Assembly: GCA_032622095.1 (NCBI GenBank)
Contig: CP136069.1
Location: 48,152,194 to 48,216,193, forward strand
Origin: Siphonodentalium dalli
Lineage: Eukaryota > Mollusca > Scaphopoda > Gadilida > Siphonodentaliidae
DNA length: 64,000 nt
Direction: 5' to 3'
In this document: piece by piece, positions 46,311-57,799 of the stretch
Layout: each line of letters starts with the position of its first letter
How positions within the stretch are numbered: the first letter of the stretch is position 1
The notes under the pieces: model-generated
Database searches by the model: none
Told to the model about the DNA's origin: nothing
What the model saw: the letters and a program-made list of their open reading frames with translations, nothing else
Translations under genes and position numbers: made by a program

Positions 46311-46455
46311 AAGTCGTGGCCGCGTGAATATGAAGTCGTGGCCACGCACATATGAAGTCGTGGCCGCGAGAATATGAAGTCTTGGCCACGAGAATATGAA
46401 GTTGTGGCCACGAGAATAAATCGTGGGCACGAGAATAAAGTTGTGTCCACGGGAA
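46311..46455 (-). repeat. TCGTGGCCACGA minisatellite, left arm
   Basis: Six or more 20-24-bp units of AAGTCGTGGCCACGAGAATA, in the opposite orientation to 47168-47896. Confidence 0.9.
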
Positions 46456-47167
46456 TTGTCGTACAAGCTGGGTAAGGTGTCATAATGATCGACCGGCAAC
46501 AGGCATGCGTATATGCATTTAATGGATAAATGGCACATGCTACTCGGAATATTCGCCATGGGTTAACTAAATGTGTCAGAATTGTGCATGTGTAAATGGA
46601 GGATATACTGGAAATTACAACAATACTAAAATGTTGGGGTACAAACGGGTTATGGTGGTACAATGACCGTCGGAAGCTTGGACATGCATATATATACTAT
46701 AGGTGTTGCTGATATTGCATTGAACGTTTGGGTCAATTTTCTGCGGGCTGAATCTCCGACCCACAGCATTCGCCATGGACTAACTCTAGTTGTCAATATT
46801 GGGCATGACATATAGAGGAGTCTCTGGGGATTCCAACAATGCAAATATGTTGGGGTACAAGCTGTATACGGTGTCATAATGATCGTTCGGCGACAGACAC
46901 GGATATGCATTTAATGGATAAATCGCAAGTGCGGGTCAATTTCCTGCGGACTAAGTCTCCGGCCCGGAGAATTCGCTATGCAATAACTCTATACATGTAT
47001 AGATAGCGGATAATCTGGATATTCCAACAATGCCAAAAATGCTGGTGGTGAAAACTAGGTACGGTGTCACGATTATCGTAATACCATCAGACATGCATAT
47101 CAATGTAGTATAGGTGTTGCATTGAAAGTGTGGGTCACTGTTCTGTGGGTTAAGTCTCCAACCATGA
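46456..47167 (+). repeat. Diverged ~200-bp units between the two satellite arms
   Basis: GGTACAAGCTGTATACGGTG / CATAATGATCG, ATGCATTTAATGGATAAAT, ATTCGCCATGG and TTCCAACAATGC recur in three to four units. Confidence 0.65.
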
Positions 47168-47896
47168 CGTCTTATTCGTATGAAGTCGTGGCCACGAGAA
47201 TAAAGTCGTTGACACGACTTCATATTCTAAAAGTCGTTGCCACGACTTGTTTCTAGTGGCCACGACTGTATTCTGGTGACAACGACTTGTTTCTCGTGAC
47301 CACGACTTGTTTATCATGGCCACGACTTGTTTCTCGTGGCCACGACTTTATTCTAGTGGTCACGACTTCATATTATCGTGGCCACGACTTTATTCTCGTG
47401 GCCACGACTTTATTCTTGGGGCCATGACTTCATATTCTCGTGGCCACGACTTTATATTCTCGTGGCCACGTCTTAATATTCTCATGACCACGACTTTATT
47501 CTCGTTGCCATGACTTCATATTCTCGTGGCCATGACTTTATTCTCGTGGCCACGACTTTATTTTCATGGCCACAACTTTATTCTCGTGACCACGACTTGT
47601 TTCTCGTGGCCACGACTTCATATTCTCGTGGCCACGTCTTAATATTCTCGTGGCCACGACTTTATTCTCGGGGCCATGACTTCATTTTCTCGTGGCCACG
47701 ACTTCATATTCTCGTGGCCACGTCTTAATATTCTCGGGGCAACGACTTTATTGTCGTGGTCATGACTTCATATTTTTTCGTGGCCACGACTTCATATTCT
47801 CGTGGCCGCGACCTTTTGCTCGTGGCCACGACTTCATAATCTCGTGGACACGACACTATTCTCGTGGCCACGACTTCATATTCTCGTGGCCACGAA
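47168..47896 (+). repeat. TCGTGGCCACGA minisatellite, main array
   Basis: About 32 units of 20-23 bp, TTCTCGTGGCCACGACTTTA or ...CTTCATA, centred on the 12-bp palindrome TCGTGGCCACGA. Frames reading SRGHDF/SWPRLY arise from the repeat and are not genes. Confidence 0.95.
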
Positions 47897-47899
47897 TGT

Positions 47900-48460
47900 T
47901 TTTATTTATTTAACGTCTTTGCTCCGCAGCTATCGCTGATAATTAGATAGATTTGTCATGAATCTTTACTCTGGCTAATGCCCGTACAAATTCAAAAGGT
48001 GTTAAAACTTAACTTTTTAAAGGCGATATATCACCATCAGAACATATGTGATATCAACGGCACCTAACTCATGACATTACCCGTGTCAATTGACCCATGT
48101 GCACAACCGGTTGGTCGCCAATAGTCGTACACATAAACAAACATAATTGAGTTTTATTAGTATAGATTACCATCGAAAACACACACAACACAATTTAAAT
48201 CAAAATAGCCCAACCTTCCTAGTTCAAAGCTGTTATGTGATAGAATATACTAACATTTTATACATTTATACTAAGATTTATCCTGGAAAATTGGATACAT
48301 CTTTAAACTTCCAATTCTGTCTACGTAATTTGGAACGACGTATAAAATAAGTTGACAAATAGACGAACAAATATTGATATACCGACTTCATATGCTCTGA
48401 ACAATAGTTGACATGGTCATATGCCAGCTGTTGTCACTGTTTCGCTCATACGTGAAGCAA
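47900..48460. other. No recognised feature
   Basis: Intergenic, nothing supported. Confidence 0.4.
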
Positions 48461-48464
48461 ATGC

Positions 48465-48680
48465 TCTTTAGTTCTACCACATCAGGAATAGACTAACGCC
48501 AACGCACTTTTCTGTTATGTGCCTTGCTGTGCCGTGCAAATATTGCGTTCAAAGTTGTAGTATGTATGTCTTCAGTGCGTCTTTCTGTGGCATATTCTGT
48601 TCATAGAAAGATAGTTCAAGTATTTATCGACATGTTTCGATACCGGCGCTAACCGCCAAGTGGCTTTAAATGTGCAATAG
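48465..48680 (-). repeat. Family A fragment (inverted)
   Basis: Reverse complement carries the ...GGTATCGAAACATGTCGATA and TAAAGAGC words seen at 53690-53880. Confidence 0.5.
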
Positions 48681-49151
48681 CATATTTAATAAATTATACA
48701 CTGTTGTATATGTGTTAACTATGGTCTACAATATGCATAACCGGGAAAGGGGCAGAAATTTAGATTACTTTAATGTTGATGTCTGAAATACGTTTGAATA
48801 TATACGTTCAGCGCACATATTGCGTAAATTAATAAAATGTCACCTCGACAGGCCGTCTTACATGAGATCAGGGTCGTGCACCAAACCCTATGGCTGATAC
48901 GACGGTCGTGTTGTGTGGTCAACTTTGTGAGTTCACCAGGTCTCCCAATGTGCACATGCATCAAAGTAAATTAATAAGACAGATCGCGAACGACTTGATG
49001 GGTAAACGTGATGCAGCATACTAATCATGTAATTTAAGTCGATGATTTGTTCGTGATATTCAGCCAATATAGGGATCTTTTCACAAAGGTGACATAAACG
49101 GAAATAATGCTATTGATGAAGCACCCTTCCATCGGTTGATCAGGATGAGGG

Positions 49152-49159
49152 TATATAAG
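49152..49159 (+). promoter_or_regulatory. TATA box of gene B
   Basis: TATATAAG, 79 bp before the start codon, matching the arrangement at gene A. Confidence 0.7.
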
Positions 49160-49230
49160 TGAACAACTCAACTCAACTGATCATCCTCTTGAGAATCGTC
49201 ACCCAAACGGACAGGCACCACCGGAAGAAG

Positions 49231-49257
49231 ATGAGAACTAGCGTTGCACTCTTACTC
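49231..49257 (+). CDS. Gene B exon 1 (nine codons, start of signal peptide)
   Basis: Encodes MRTSVALLL; the only ATG between the TATA box and the GTAAGT donor (49258). Same length and phase as gene A exon 1. Confidence 0.85.
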
Positions 49258-51382
49258 GTAAGTTTATTATCTTGACACTATGTCATTGCCATTATATGAA
49301 TCAGGGAGCTAAATGTGTTCCCGAGTCGGGGAGCGAGTACAACGTGGAACGATAGAGGTGAAGGTAACTGAAGAATTACATTCACCTGATACACGTGACA
49401 CGTAATTAAAGGATGACATCGTGTTTATTTGATTTGTACATCATATATAAGTAATTTAAATTGGTGAATTAATGGTGGAATGGATTTTTGTGAGTGGGAA
49501 ATTTATTTAACTAGATGCTGTAATTCTGGGTTTTTCCAGATAAAATTTGGCTGTGGGATAGGCCTGTCGTACACTTGGGGATTTAATTTAAAAAGTAAAC
49601 ACATGACCTATGATTTTCTTGTATTTTCGTGATCAACTGGTGTCAATCTAGCTGGGTAAACATCACTGGAGTGGCCTGTAGGCTTCAATTCAGTGACTTT
49701 GGCCGAAACGTTAACACTGTCGCCTATGGGAAACCATTTAGTTCAGTGATTCCTATAATAAGATCAGGCAGAATTCAACTATTATAGTTATATTTAACTA
49801 TTAAAGTTGAATTTTACAGTGCTAAATGGACAATTTTCCTGTTTCTGTTGAAACTATGAGATCGCGCATCCCGATACACAGTCATATTACACTCGTGGCA
49901 ACATTACAGCAAATGTTGAGTCTCCCAATAAAAAAAATTTTGCAACCTTTTGCGCTGGCTTATTTTAATTGATAATGACACAATGTTGCCATTTTAAATA
50001 GTATTAACCCTTTCAGTGCCATGGCCGATCTAATCGGCCCTAATTTACGGTCTGTAAAATCGGCACTAAAAAAATAAAACAAATATGTTTTTATTTTTTT
50101 TAGATTTTTAAAAAAATATTAAAATTGTAAAACATAATAACAAATGATGAAAAATTGTTAGGCCAATGCATTCTCTTATATATGCGAGGCGACCAATGGT
50201 CGACTCGCATATATAAGATAATGCATTGGCACAGGGTATATGGGTTGATACAAAAATCGGACCTGGCACTCAAAGGGTTAACATGATCACCCAACCGCTC
50301 ATTCATAACATAATTTAGACCAATGGAATGTTAGTTAACTTACTGAGCATGTGCTGTCATGGACTAATCTTTCGCACGGATCGAGACATGTTAGTTCGTC
50401 ACATTAGTAAACCTGGTACTGATTTAGTATGACACTGTTTTAATTATTGTTTGTATCGAATTCACAAAACGTTGATATTCATATTTACCTATTATAGTTG
50501 AAAATAACTATAATAGTTGAATTCAGACTGTGCCTGACCTGATAATCAACGAGTTCGGTTATGTAATTTATCTTGTTTGTCATAGTGTTTAGTACATGTA
50601 GTTTGGTATATCAGTCTTTACCTAGATTAATCTGCAGATTCAGGCTGTTCTCTTGGAAATGCATGTAAGCTCATATATGAGTTTATGTAAACAAACACAC
50701 ATAAGCCTATATCGGCATTTGCTTGCGATCTGACGCTCTATATGAACCTAAATCGACCGACTAGGTGTGTGCTCTTTATAATGTGTTTCCACTGAATAAC
50801 GGGTATAAGTCCACTATTGTTTATTTCAAAATCGAATACGTCCAATACGAACATGTGAATATTTAGGTCCAATGTGAACCTATTCACACGAGGACTATGT
50901 TGCAATATATATATATATATATTCTTGATTAAATGATTAATGCATTGTGGTATGGGTATGTCATGGTGGTTATGCCGTCGGGTTTAATGTGTTTAAATTT
51001 TATATCAACAGTTATGTCTACCTTCAACATATCCGCAATGGCCACATAGTATTTTATTATAAAATACTTTATACATAAATTACGTTGCGTAATATATTGG
51101 GATAAATAGACAATGTACAGTTATATGTGTGGATTCAATCTACATCATACTAGTATACCTGGACAACATGGTTACATACAATCTACATCATACTAGTATA
51201 CCTGGACAACATGGTTACATACAATCTACATCATACTAGTATACCTGGACAACATGGTTGCCACATTATTCGAAGCCATTTCGTCATCGATATATAAGCA
51301 TATATAACAATATACTAGCACACTAAACCGGCGCTATAATGTAAATTCATATTGTGCCAAGAAGTAACACATTTCATGTTAA

Positions 51383-51453
<71 letters not shown>

Positions 51454-54400
51454 TCCTATAATTAAGCAAATAGTTTGATGTGCAAATGTGTTTTATATGG
51501 AATAAAGCTTTAATAATACAGTTTAAGAATAATTGTTTACACGATCATTAGTGCCACGCGTTGTCCAATCCACTATCCGTGAAATAATTTGATTACGTCT
51601 TGTACACGGAAATTCGTAACTTATGGCTCCAGTCATAAATTATATATGTATCAAATTATGAAAGGTACTCAATCCGATTATGCACCCCTCAATTACTATT
51701 TATTTGGCTTCGGTGGGGGGTAAATAATATTTTATTCCAGTCGAGGAACCCACCAATCATAGCTCAGAATGATCAGATATCGATTTTTAAAATCTATTAT
51801 TTTTCACCACCTAGAATATTTAGTGGCCCAGTAAAATTGTTCGGCGTTTGGCGTTCGCCAACGATTGTTATATCCCTGACTACGGTGCTAAATTATACAT
51901 TTGCAGTACTGCTACCCGACATAAGTCCTAATAGCGACACAATCCGCTCCATTGCAAATCGAACTTGGTGAGATCGTACACCCGAGTCTAAATACACATT
52001 TAAATTAAGAGGCGATGATACTTACTGATTCAAGTATATAGTACATGTAATGCCTCTAACTATCTCTTGTTGCCATATTGTCCCATGGCTCGGATCGTAA
52101 GAACACTGGTACATGTAGAAGGCATTAGTTATACATATTCAGTATCAATCAACCAAACAAATGACTATGTAGATAAACAGTTATAGCAATAATTATTGAG
52201 AATATGATTTGGCAGCAAGATACTTGAACTTAAATGTTGGTGTCATATCATATTGCTATCGTGATAGGAAATCACGTATGATAACATTTCTGTTATGGTT
52301 TTTTCTGTTGTGGTGCTTGGATATTTCCCAGAAATTGACGCAAACATGTCATGTACTGATGAGAGTGTTTGGCTAGCAAGTAATGACAACACAATCCGCC
52401 AGTGTCCTTTGAATAATAAAAAAAACAACGATAATCCATATTTAATCATTCAACTTTATAATTCGATATAATACATGAAACTTGCATTATTTAAAGCCAT
52501 CTGTATGTATTCGTAGACTCACAGATCTATTCCAACCATGTATACATACTGTTATACTTTCAGTTGGCCCTAGGATGCCTACTAGTCCTGGCAACAGTGA
52601 CTGAGGCACGCTACTGGGGAGGTGATGACTGTGATGATTGGGACGATTGGGGTAAGTTTACAATACCATGATTAAATAAAGTGTTAATAATGAGTTACAA
52701 CTCATGTGACTTAGAAGTGAGATAGGCTTTATTCTCCCAATTTATCTCAAGACTAAACAGATTTTCAACTCTCGGGTCAGAAGTTTGCAATTGTTAGCAC
52801 CCAAGTTAAAGTTATTTTATATGGAACCAAGACACTCGCGGTGAGTAAATGTGCAAACCATATAAAAGTATGTAAAACATCACTGAGAAGAACATTGAGA
52901 AGTAGATAAACTTGGTTCTTATATTCATTATAGATAATTATCCATTAACGAAATTTCGCTAATCGTGCAGGACTTTCGAATAGTATAGTCTGAACATGAT
53001 TTGCAGAATAGTGCTCAATGTTTTGACTATTTCTTTTGTTTACAGTCACGTTTTTAAAAACGTTTGTATCGTATTGGACTAAAGTCTCTATAACAGTAAT
53101 ATTTACATAACAGTGGTTGTGACATGCGACATCGCATTACCTGATTTATTCATTATGAAAATAAGAATAAAGTCTATCAATTTGTCCATGTATGGTATTT
53201 GTTTTACAGACTTATACAATTTATCATAACTCACTTAACTCATCCAAAGACTTGAGCTTCCTGAAAGTTTGCGAAAACCCTGTGCCAATGCATTCTCTTA
53301 TATATACGAGTCTCCCATAGGGAGCGTCGCATATATAAGAGAATACATTGACCTAACAATATTTACCTTGACCCTCTAAGTTAGTTCATTCTGTTATATG
53401 TGTAATGCTCACTAAGTGCATCATGAGACTAGCATATATAAGAGAATGTACGGGCACATGATCTTTAATGGTGGGCGTCATGAAAGGGTTAAGGTCTTTG
53501 TCATTTTAATCGGAAAATTCCAACCCCCACAAATCGTGTTCAGCCATTTAGCAATATTTTGCATTCTGATTATTAATCAAGAGACTGCCAAAGAGTACAC
53601 AACGATGCAACCTTTACTCTAAACATAAACCTGTATATTAAAGTCACCTGGCGGTTTGCGCTCCAACAAGCGCCTACTAATATTCGCTTTTGAATTGTTC
53701 CCGGTATCGAAATAGGTCGATAAATATTTGAATTACCTTTGAACGAGCATTATATTGTCCCACAAAAATACAAATTTGAACACGATGTTTTGTGTCCCAA
53801 AATAAAACAAACATCCATGTGTACGGCATGGAACATAACAGAGCATTCAGTTTCTTCCTGATATGATAGAAATAATGAGCGTTTTTTCACTTCTGTGCGA
53901 AAAAAATTGAAAACAGCTGGACAATGGCAGTGACCATGGCAGTATTATTTTCAGAGCATATGACGCCGGTATATCAATATGTCGTGTATTTGTCAGCCTA
54001 TCTTATACCTTATTCCAAATTACGTACAGCGAATTTGGAGGCTCGAATGTCCGTTTAATTAGAAATCAAATGACCAGAAACCAGTCAGCATATTTTTCGA
54101 CAATAAAGTAAGTCAAGTTGCAACGTCTATATGCTAAAATGTTACCTAATAATATTCAGATTTTTCCGAAATCAAAGACGTTTTTAACTAACTTAATTTA
54201 AGTAAAAATACCCCCATGCATAGAGCAAATCTCGATTACACAATACGATATCGATTTTGTCATAATTTAGAAACTTTTCTTCCGAATATTTGGTTATCTG
54301 TCCTATTTTACAAATTTGAACAAACAATTAAGTAACCTAATATGTGGTAAATATGACGACTCCAGCTTAACAATGCAACATATTTGCACATCATTATGTT

Positions 54401-56439
54401 GGCAAGTTAACTGATGAAAATAATTCAAATGGAAGTACTGCGAGACAGAGGTGGACGAATTATTCTGTCTTTAAAAAACTTATTATCCAAAATTAGCACT
54501 ATATGATAATGTATAACAAATTATTGACAAATGGCAAACACATGTTAATTTCCGGGTTTTGTTTGGGAGTTCGCAGCTGGCAATATTCACAGGCCACTGA
54601 AGAAAATTACTTAAATACCAATATATACTATACCAGTGTAAAGGTTCAAATCATCGATTTTGGCTAAAAACCACACCCAGCTATCAAAACCCTACAAATT
54701 CTAGAAATCGATAATAGCAACCAAAATATTCCCCAGTGTGTCTTATTGGCAATTAAATTCCCTTTCATTTGACATATAACTTGGCGAAATCGAACGAAGG
54801 TAAGTCGAGATATGATATCGGAAAATACCGAATTCTACCGAACAAATTGGCTCGTCAGCTGGGTGTCCGCCGAGCGCCCTTTGACCTCGTTATAAAATCA
54901 ATATTTTCGAGCAATAAATTGTCGCGAACGTGTAGTCAAATGCGATGTCATAACCAATAAATGCTCACATATATTCTACAAGTCATTCCGAAGCCACCAA
55001 TACCTCTTTTATTTCACTCGGTGTGTTTGTGCTCGATATTTTCAACTGTATTCATCAAACGAAATGCAGAAACTAGACACGTCTGGGACTATTATACACC
55101 CATAACTTCTTTACGGGGCATACCAGTTAATTAGGTTCAATGCACAGTCCTGTCTTTTCTTATTGTACATATCTTATGTTGATCCAAGTATACATTGATA
55201 ACATAGCAGTTTAAGATAACATTCAGAAATGAGGATGCACAGAGGATCGGGACATACATGTAAGTTATAAAACTTACGGGAGCCCCTCTCTCGTGGAGAA
55301 CAGCTAGATACTAGTGAATATGAAGATGGTGTATACTTATGCTATTAGTGTTATTGTTATATACGGGAAGCTAGTTGATTAAGGTATTGTTGGGTTCCTT
55401 TGGAGAACGATGCAGACAGAGGCACATATAACATACTGTCTTTTCGTTCATCTTTTCTTAATACCCAAATCAGAATTTGTATAGCTGCCTGTGCATCCAC
55501 TTATCAAAACATACTCATCTATGTCGAACTGAAACTGCACGATTACTATCTGCAATAATAGTGGTCATCTATATCAACATTCGCCTTTTATCTCATTATC
55601 AAGACTACGTGTGAACGAGAAAGTTACCTATCAATAACAAACCACCGAGTCGTGCAAACCATCCTTCTCTTTCGTACGAGGAACCACAAACTCCCAATAG
55701 AATATGGCGCGTGGACTAACGCCGCATATTCGGATAGATGGTGTACCCTCTGCAACTCAGTAATAAGCGACGAGTATAATGTCATCCTTAAATGTATTGA
55801 ACTCCAGAGACATACGCGTACAATACCTGAGACCATACTATTACCTTAGACCAAACGCTAGCAGCAATATTTAATAGTCGCAACAGAACAATTACCAAGA
55901 ATCTGTTAATCTTTATCAAAAAGGTCATTCCGGTACTCTTGAGGCTACATTTTCTGACAAAAAAAGTAAACCCCATTCAAATATATACCGACATAATATA
56001 TATATATATGTTTTACACATGTACCAACACAATATAAAGAATGCCCCCAACACCAATATAATAGTTTATGCATATAGCTGCGCTCAAAATCACTAATCAT
56101 AAAGGACCAATGTCGCACCGCACAGCCCTTAATTATATATTGTACTGTTTGAATTTGTAACAAACTTGCACTCTGTAATATCTTTATCAGTTCTGGTTAA
56201 AACCAGAACCCAGAACTGTTTCTTTGTTTGATGACCAGAGAAATAAATTGAATTGAATTGTTTCAGATGATCGATACGATGATGACTGGTATGATGATGA
56301 TTGGTATGATGATGATGACGACGACTGCTACTACGGGCGTGGGGGTCCGTGGGGAGGTCGGTGGGGAGGAAGGGGAGGTGGGTTTGGACGAGGACGAGGA
56401 GGAAGAGGAAGAGGAAGAAGAGGAGGAGGTTACTTTTAG
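49231..56439 (+). CDS. Gene B: secreted Asp-rich / Gly-Arg-rich two-block protein (3 exons, 95 aa)
   Basis: Exons 49231-49257, 52564-52651 and 56267-56439 join in frame with GT-AG introns (phases 0 and 1). Residues 1-24 are a signal peptide (MRTSVALLL, then a Leu-rich core, cleavage likely after TEA). The mature chain opens RYWGGDDCDDWDDW, continues through two YDDDW-type pentapeptides to a run of six Asp and a Cys, then switches abruptly to a block made almost only of Gly and Arg with a few aromatics, ending GGGYF. I count 20 Asp in the first block and nine Arg in the second; the two Cys bracket the acidic block. Asp-rich segments bind calcium or carbonate in biomineral matrix proteins; an acidic pro-piece masking a cationic peptide is the other known logic. 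No cleavage site between blocks is evident. Function is inference; the gene model is well supported. Confidence 0.82.
49762..50543 (+). mobile_element. Family C element, copy 2, carrying a nested MITE
   Basis: AGATCAGGCA...AATTCAACTATTATAGTTAT at the left is mirrored by ATAACTATAATAGTTGAATT...TGCCTGACCT at the right. Interrupted at 50004-50281. Confidence 0.75.
50004..50281. mobile_element. TTAACCCTTT MITE with one 69-bp palindrome, nested in family C
   Basis: Begins TTAACCCTTTCAGTGCCA and ends TGGCACTCAAAGGGTTAA. The palindrome is at 50162-50230. The host repeat's other copy has the empty site ATTAACATGATCAC at 7583-7596, so TTAA is the duplicated target. Confidence 0.9.
50740..50895 (-). 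repeat. Family A fragment (inverted)
   Basis: CTAAATCGACCGACTAGGTG, TGCTCTTTATAATGTG and GTCCAATGTGAACCTATTC match 6370-6550 and 59700-59830. Confidence 0.6.
51139..51258 (+). repeat. 43-bp tandem repeat, three copies
   Basis: TCTACATCATACTAGTATAC starts at 51139, 51182 and 51225. Confidence 0.92.
51386..51451. repeat. (AT)n microsatellite, ~33 repeats
   Basis: Uninterrupted alternating AT for about 65 bases. Confidence 0.95.
51655..51860 (-). repeat. Dispersed repeat shared with gene A intron 2
   Basis: Reverse complement of about 16230-16390 (AATTACTATTTATTTGGCTTC, GAGGAACCCACC, TGATCAGATATCGA). Confidence 0.65.
52564..52651 (+). CDS. Gene B exon 2 (signal core and first acidic residues)
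   Basis: Encodes LALGCLLVLATVTEA then RYWGGDDCDDWDDW and leaves one base (phase 1) before the GTAAGT donor. Confidence 0.85.
53235..53492. mobile_element. TTAA MITE with two palindromes
   Basis: Left TTAACTCATCCAAAGACTTG is degraded; right GTCATGAAAGGGTTAA is intact. Palindromes at 53284-53350 and, diverged, 53381-53455. Confidence 0.7.
53640..54010 (+). repeat. Family A partial copy
   Basis: GGCGGTTTGCGCTCCAACA, TATTGTCCCACAAAAATAC, GGCATGGAACATAACAGAGC align with 38280-38600 plus 39540-39700, skipping the array inserted there. Confidence 0.65.
55575..56260 (+). pseudogene. LINE reverse-transcriptase C-terminal fragment with 3' tail
   Basis: One frame contains the motif TRNHKLPIE, then a Cys-x2-Cys...Glu-Tyr...Cys cluster (WCTLC...DEYNVILKC), the zinc-knuckle-like end of many invertebrate non-LTR reverse transcriptases. 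After a frame shift near 55800-55850 the next frame gives IFNSRNRTITKNLL, the usual continuation. The 3' end is GAAATAAATTGAATTGAATTG, a short (TTGAA)-type tail. It is defective: 5' truncated and frameshifted. It lies in gene B intron 2 in the sense orientation. Confidence 0.8.
56267..56439 (+). CDS. Gene B exon 3 (Asp pentapeptides, then Gly/Arg block, stop)
   Basis: Acceptor ATTGTTTCAG. Completes the split Asp codon; 15-bp repeats TATGATGATGATTGG code YDDDW; the Gly/Arg block follows a CYYGRGG hinge; stop TAG at 56437-56439. The same DNA read one frame over gives a Met/Asp then Glu-rich frame, which is a shadow. Confidence 0.85.
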
Positions 56440-57585
56440 ATATGGCGTTGTGGTATAGTGTCTCCATCAGCATTATACATTGGACCCTGGTCCGAAGCTA
56501 ACACTAGCATACATGTATCTGCGTCCAATTTCTCCGTCGAAAATTTATATGGAAGACAGAAATAAGCTGAGGGATAGAGGAAAACGACTCCACTGGATGC
56601 ACCACATACGTTTCAAAATTGCAGCACGGACAGCCATCGAGAACACCTCAAAATATAACTTACAAAAGTGTTGTCGATCTATCGTCTTCGCACCAGTATC
56701 AACCGTTTCAAAGTACTTTGTAATAAGGCCAAACATCAGTGTACTTAAAACTATAACTATAATTTAGCGTGGTAAAACATGTGTTGATTTTATCTCTTAG
56801 AATTGACTAAAACTTTATAAACAATCAGAAATCATTTATATGCTATAGGGATATAGACATAAACACGTATTTGACACTAATGTGTGGTTCTGTGTTTATT
56901 ACGCACATGCAGTCAATATTCGTTAGTATCGTACCTCTTTATGTTTGGTTTCAATGCTAGTTAGTCATCTATTCAACGCTATGCTGTGTTGGATGACTGT
57001 TGTATTGCCGGTTGAGTTTCCGTGCATGACGACATAGACGGCACGCAAGCTATCCATCTAGCAGATTGTCCATGCGATAAAAACCGCGTATATTTACAGT
57101 TCCGGTGGTCTACATGTGATCACAGCTCTGCCTCGAAGATAGCATTGGAGTGTGCATTCCATGTAGACCTAATTGGACAATTTGCAATAAGTTCGAATCT
57201 CAATTCTTTTTATTAAAAAAAAAAATTCCAAAGAAACTTCACATCGCTTTTAATTGGTCTTTGTCTCGGTGTATTGGCGACGTTAATATTACCATGACAT
57301 TGTACCATAACTACATGAGTCAATGTGTACACTCGAAATGTTTGTCACTACTTTTCTAGTCTTTTTTGTATGGATAACATTTATGTCATATGTGTTCTCG
57401 ATAAACATAAAATGAATAGATGCTATATTTCTAATAAAATGAATGTCTCTCAACATACCGTGTTCTTCCTATACATCCTGTTCTCCAGAAAATCAACAAG
57501 TTATCAGCGTATAATGTGATTGATTTGTTTTAGGTTCATAATCGGCATAAAATAGCTTCAGTTTGTGTCCATAACGAACTGAAAA
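56440..57585. other. 3' flank of gene B; no clear polyadenylation signal
   Basis: No AATAAA in the first 700 bases. ATTAAA occurs near 57212 and AATAAA near 57434. The transcript end is unresolved. Confidence 0.4.
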
Positions 57586-57589
57586 TGAG

Positions 57590-57790
57590 AGTGTTTTAGT
57601 GCCATTATCGACTCATAATAACTTATTATAAGTTCATTATGGGCGGATAATAGAAAAAGAATAAACCAACTCACGCACTATCGAGATGTATACGCTCTTT
57701 CGCTGAGGCTCACCATAAAACGGAATAACGGATATAAATCCAATATCGGCTTATTTCAGAATCAAATAATCATGAAAATAAGCATAAAGC
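57590..57790 (-). repeat. Family A fragment
   Basis: CCATTATCGACTCATAATAAC, GGGCGGATAATAG and TACGCTCTTTCGC are the inverted counterparts of the 820-1000 block. Confidence 0.5.
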
Positions 57791-57799
57791 GCAGGCGGG

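Larger units (their letters stand above)
49258..52563 (+). other. Gene B intron 1
   Basis: Holds the family C element with nested MITE (49762-50543), a family A fragment (50740-50895, inverted), a 43-bp tandem repeat, an (AT)n tract and the repeat shared with gene A intron 2. Acceptor TATACTTTCAG. Confidence 0.75.
52652..56266 (+). other. Gene B intron 2
   Basis: Contains a palindrome MITE (53235-53492), a family A copy (53640-54010) and a LINE 3' fragment (about 55575-56260) that runs almost to the acceptor. Confidence 0.75.

Noticed and set aside
47307-47913. Open frames with SRGHDF / SWPRLY repeats
   Set aside because: Pure translation of the TCGTGGCCACGA minisatellite.
55624-55836. Minus-strand open frame of 70 codons
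   Set aside because: It is antisense to the LINE reverse-transcriptase fragment, which has the recognisable motifs.
56258-56458. Met/Asp/Glu-rich open frame
   Set aside because: It is the neighbouring frame of gene B exon 3; it begins inside the intron and does not continue the exon 2 phase.
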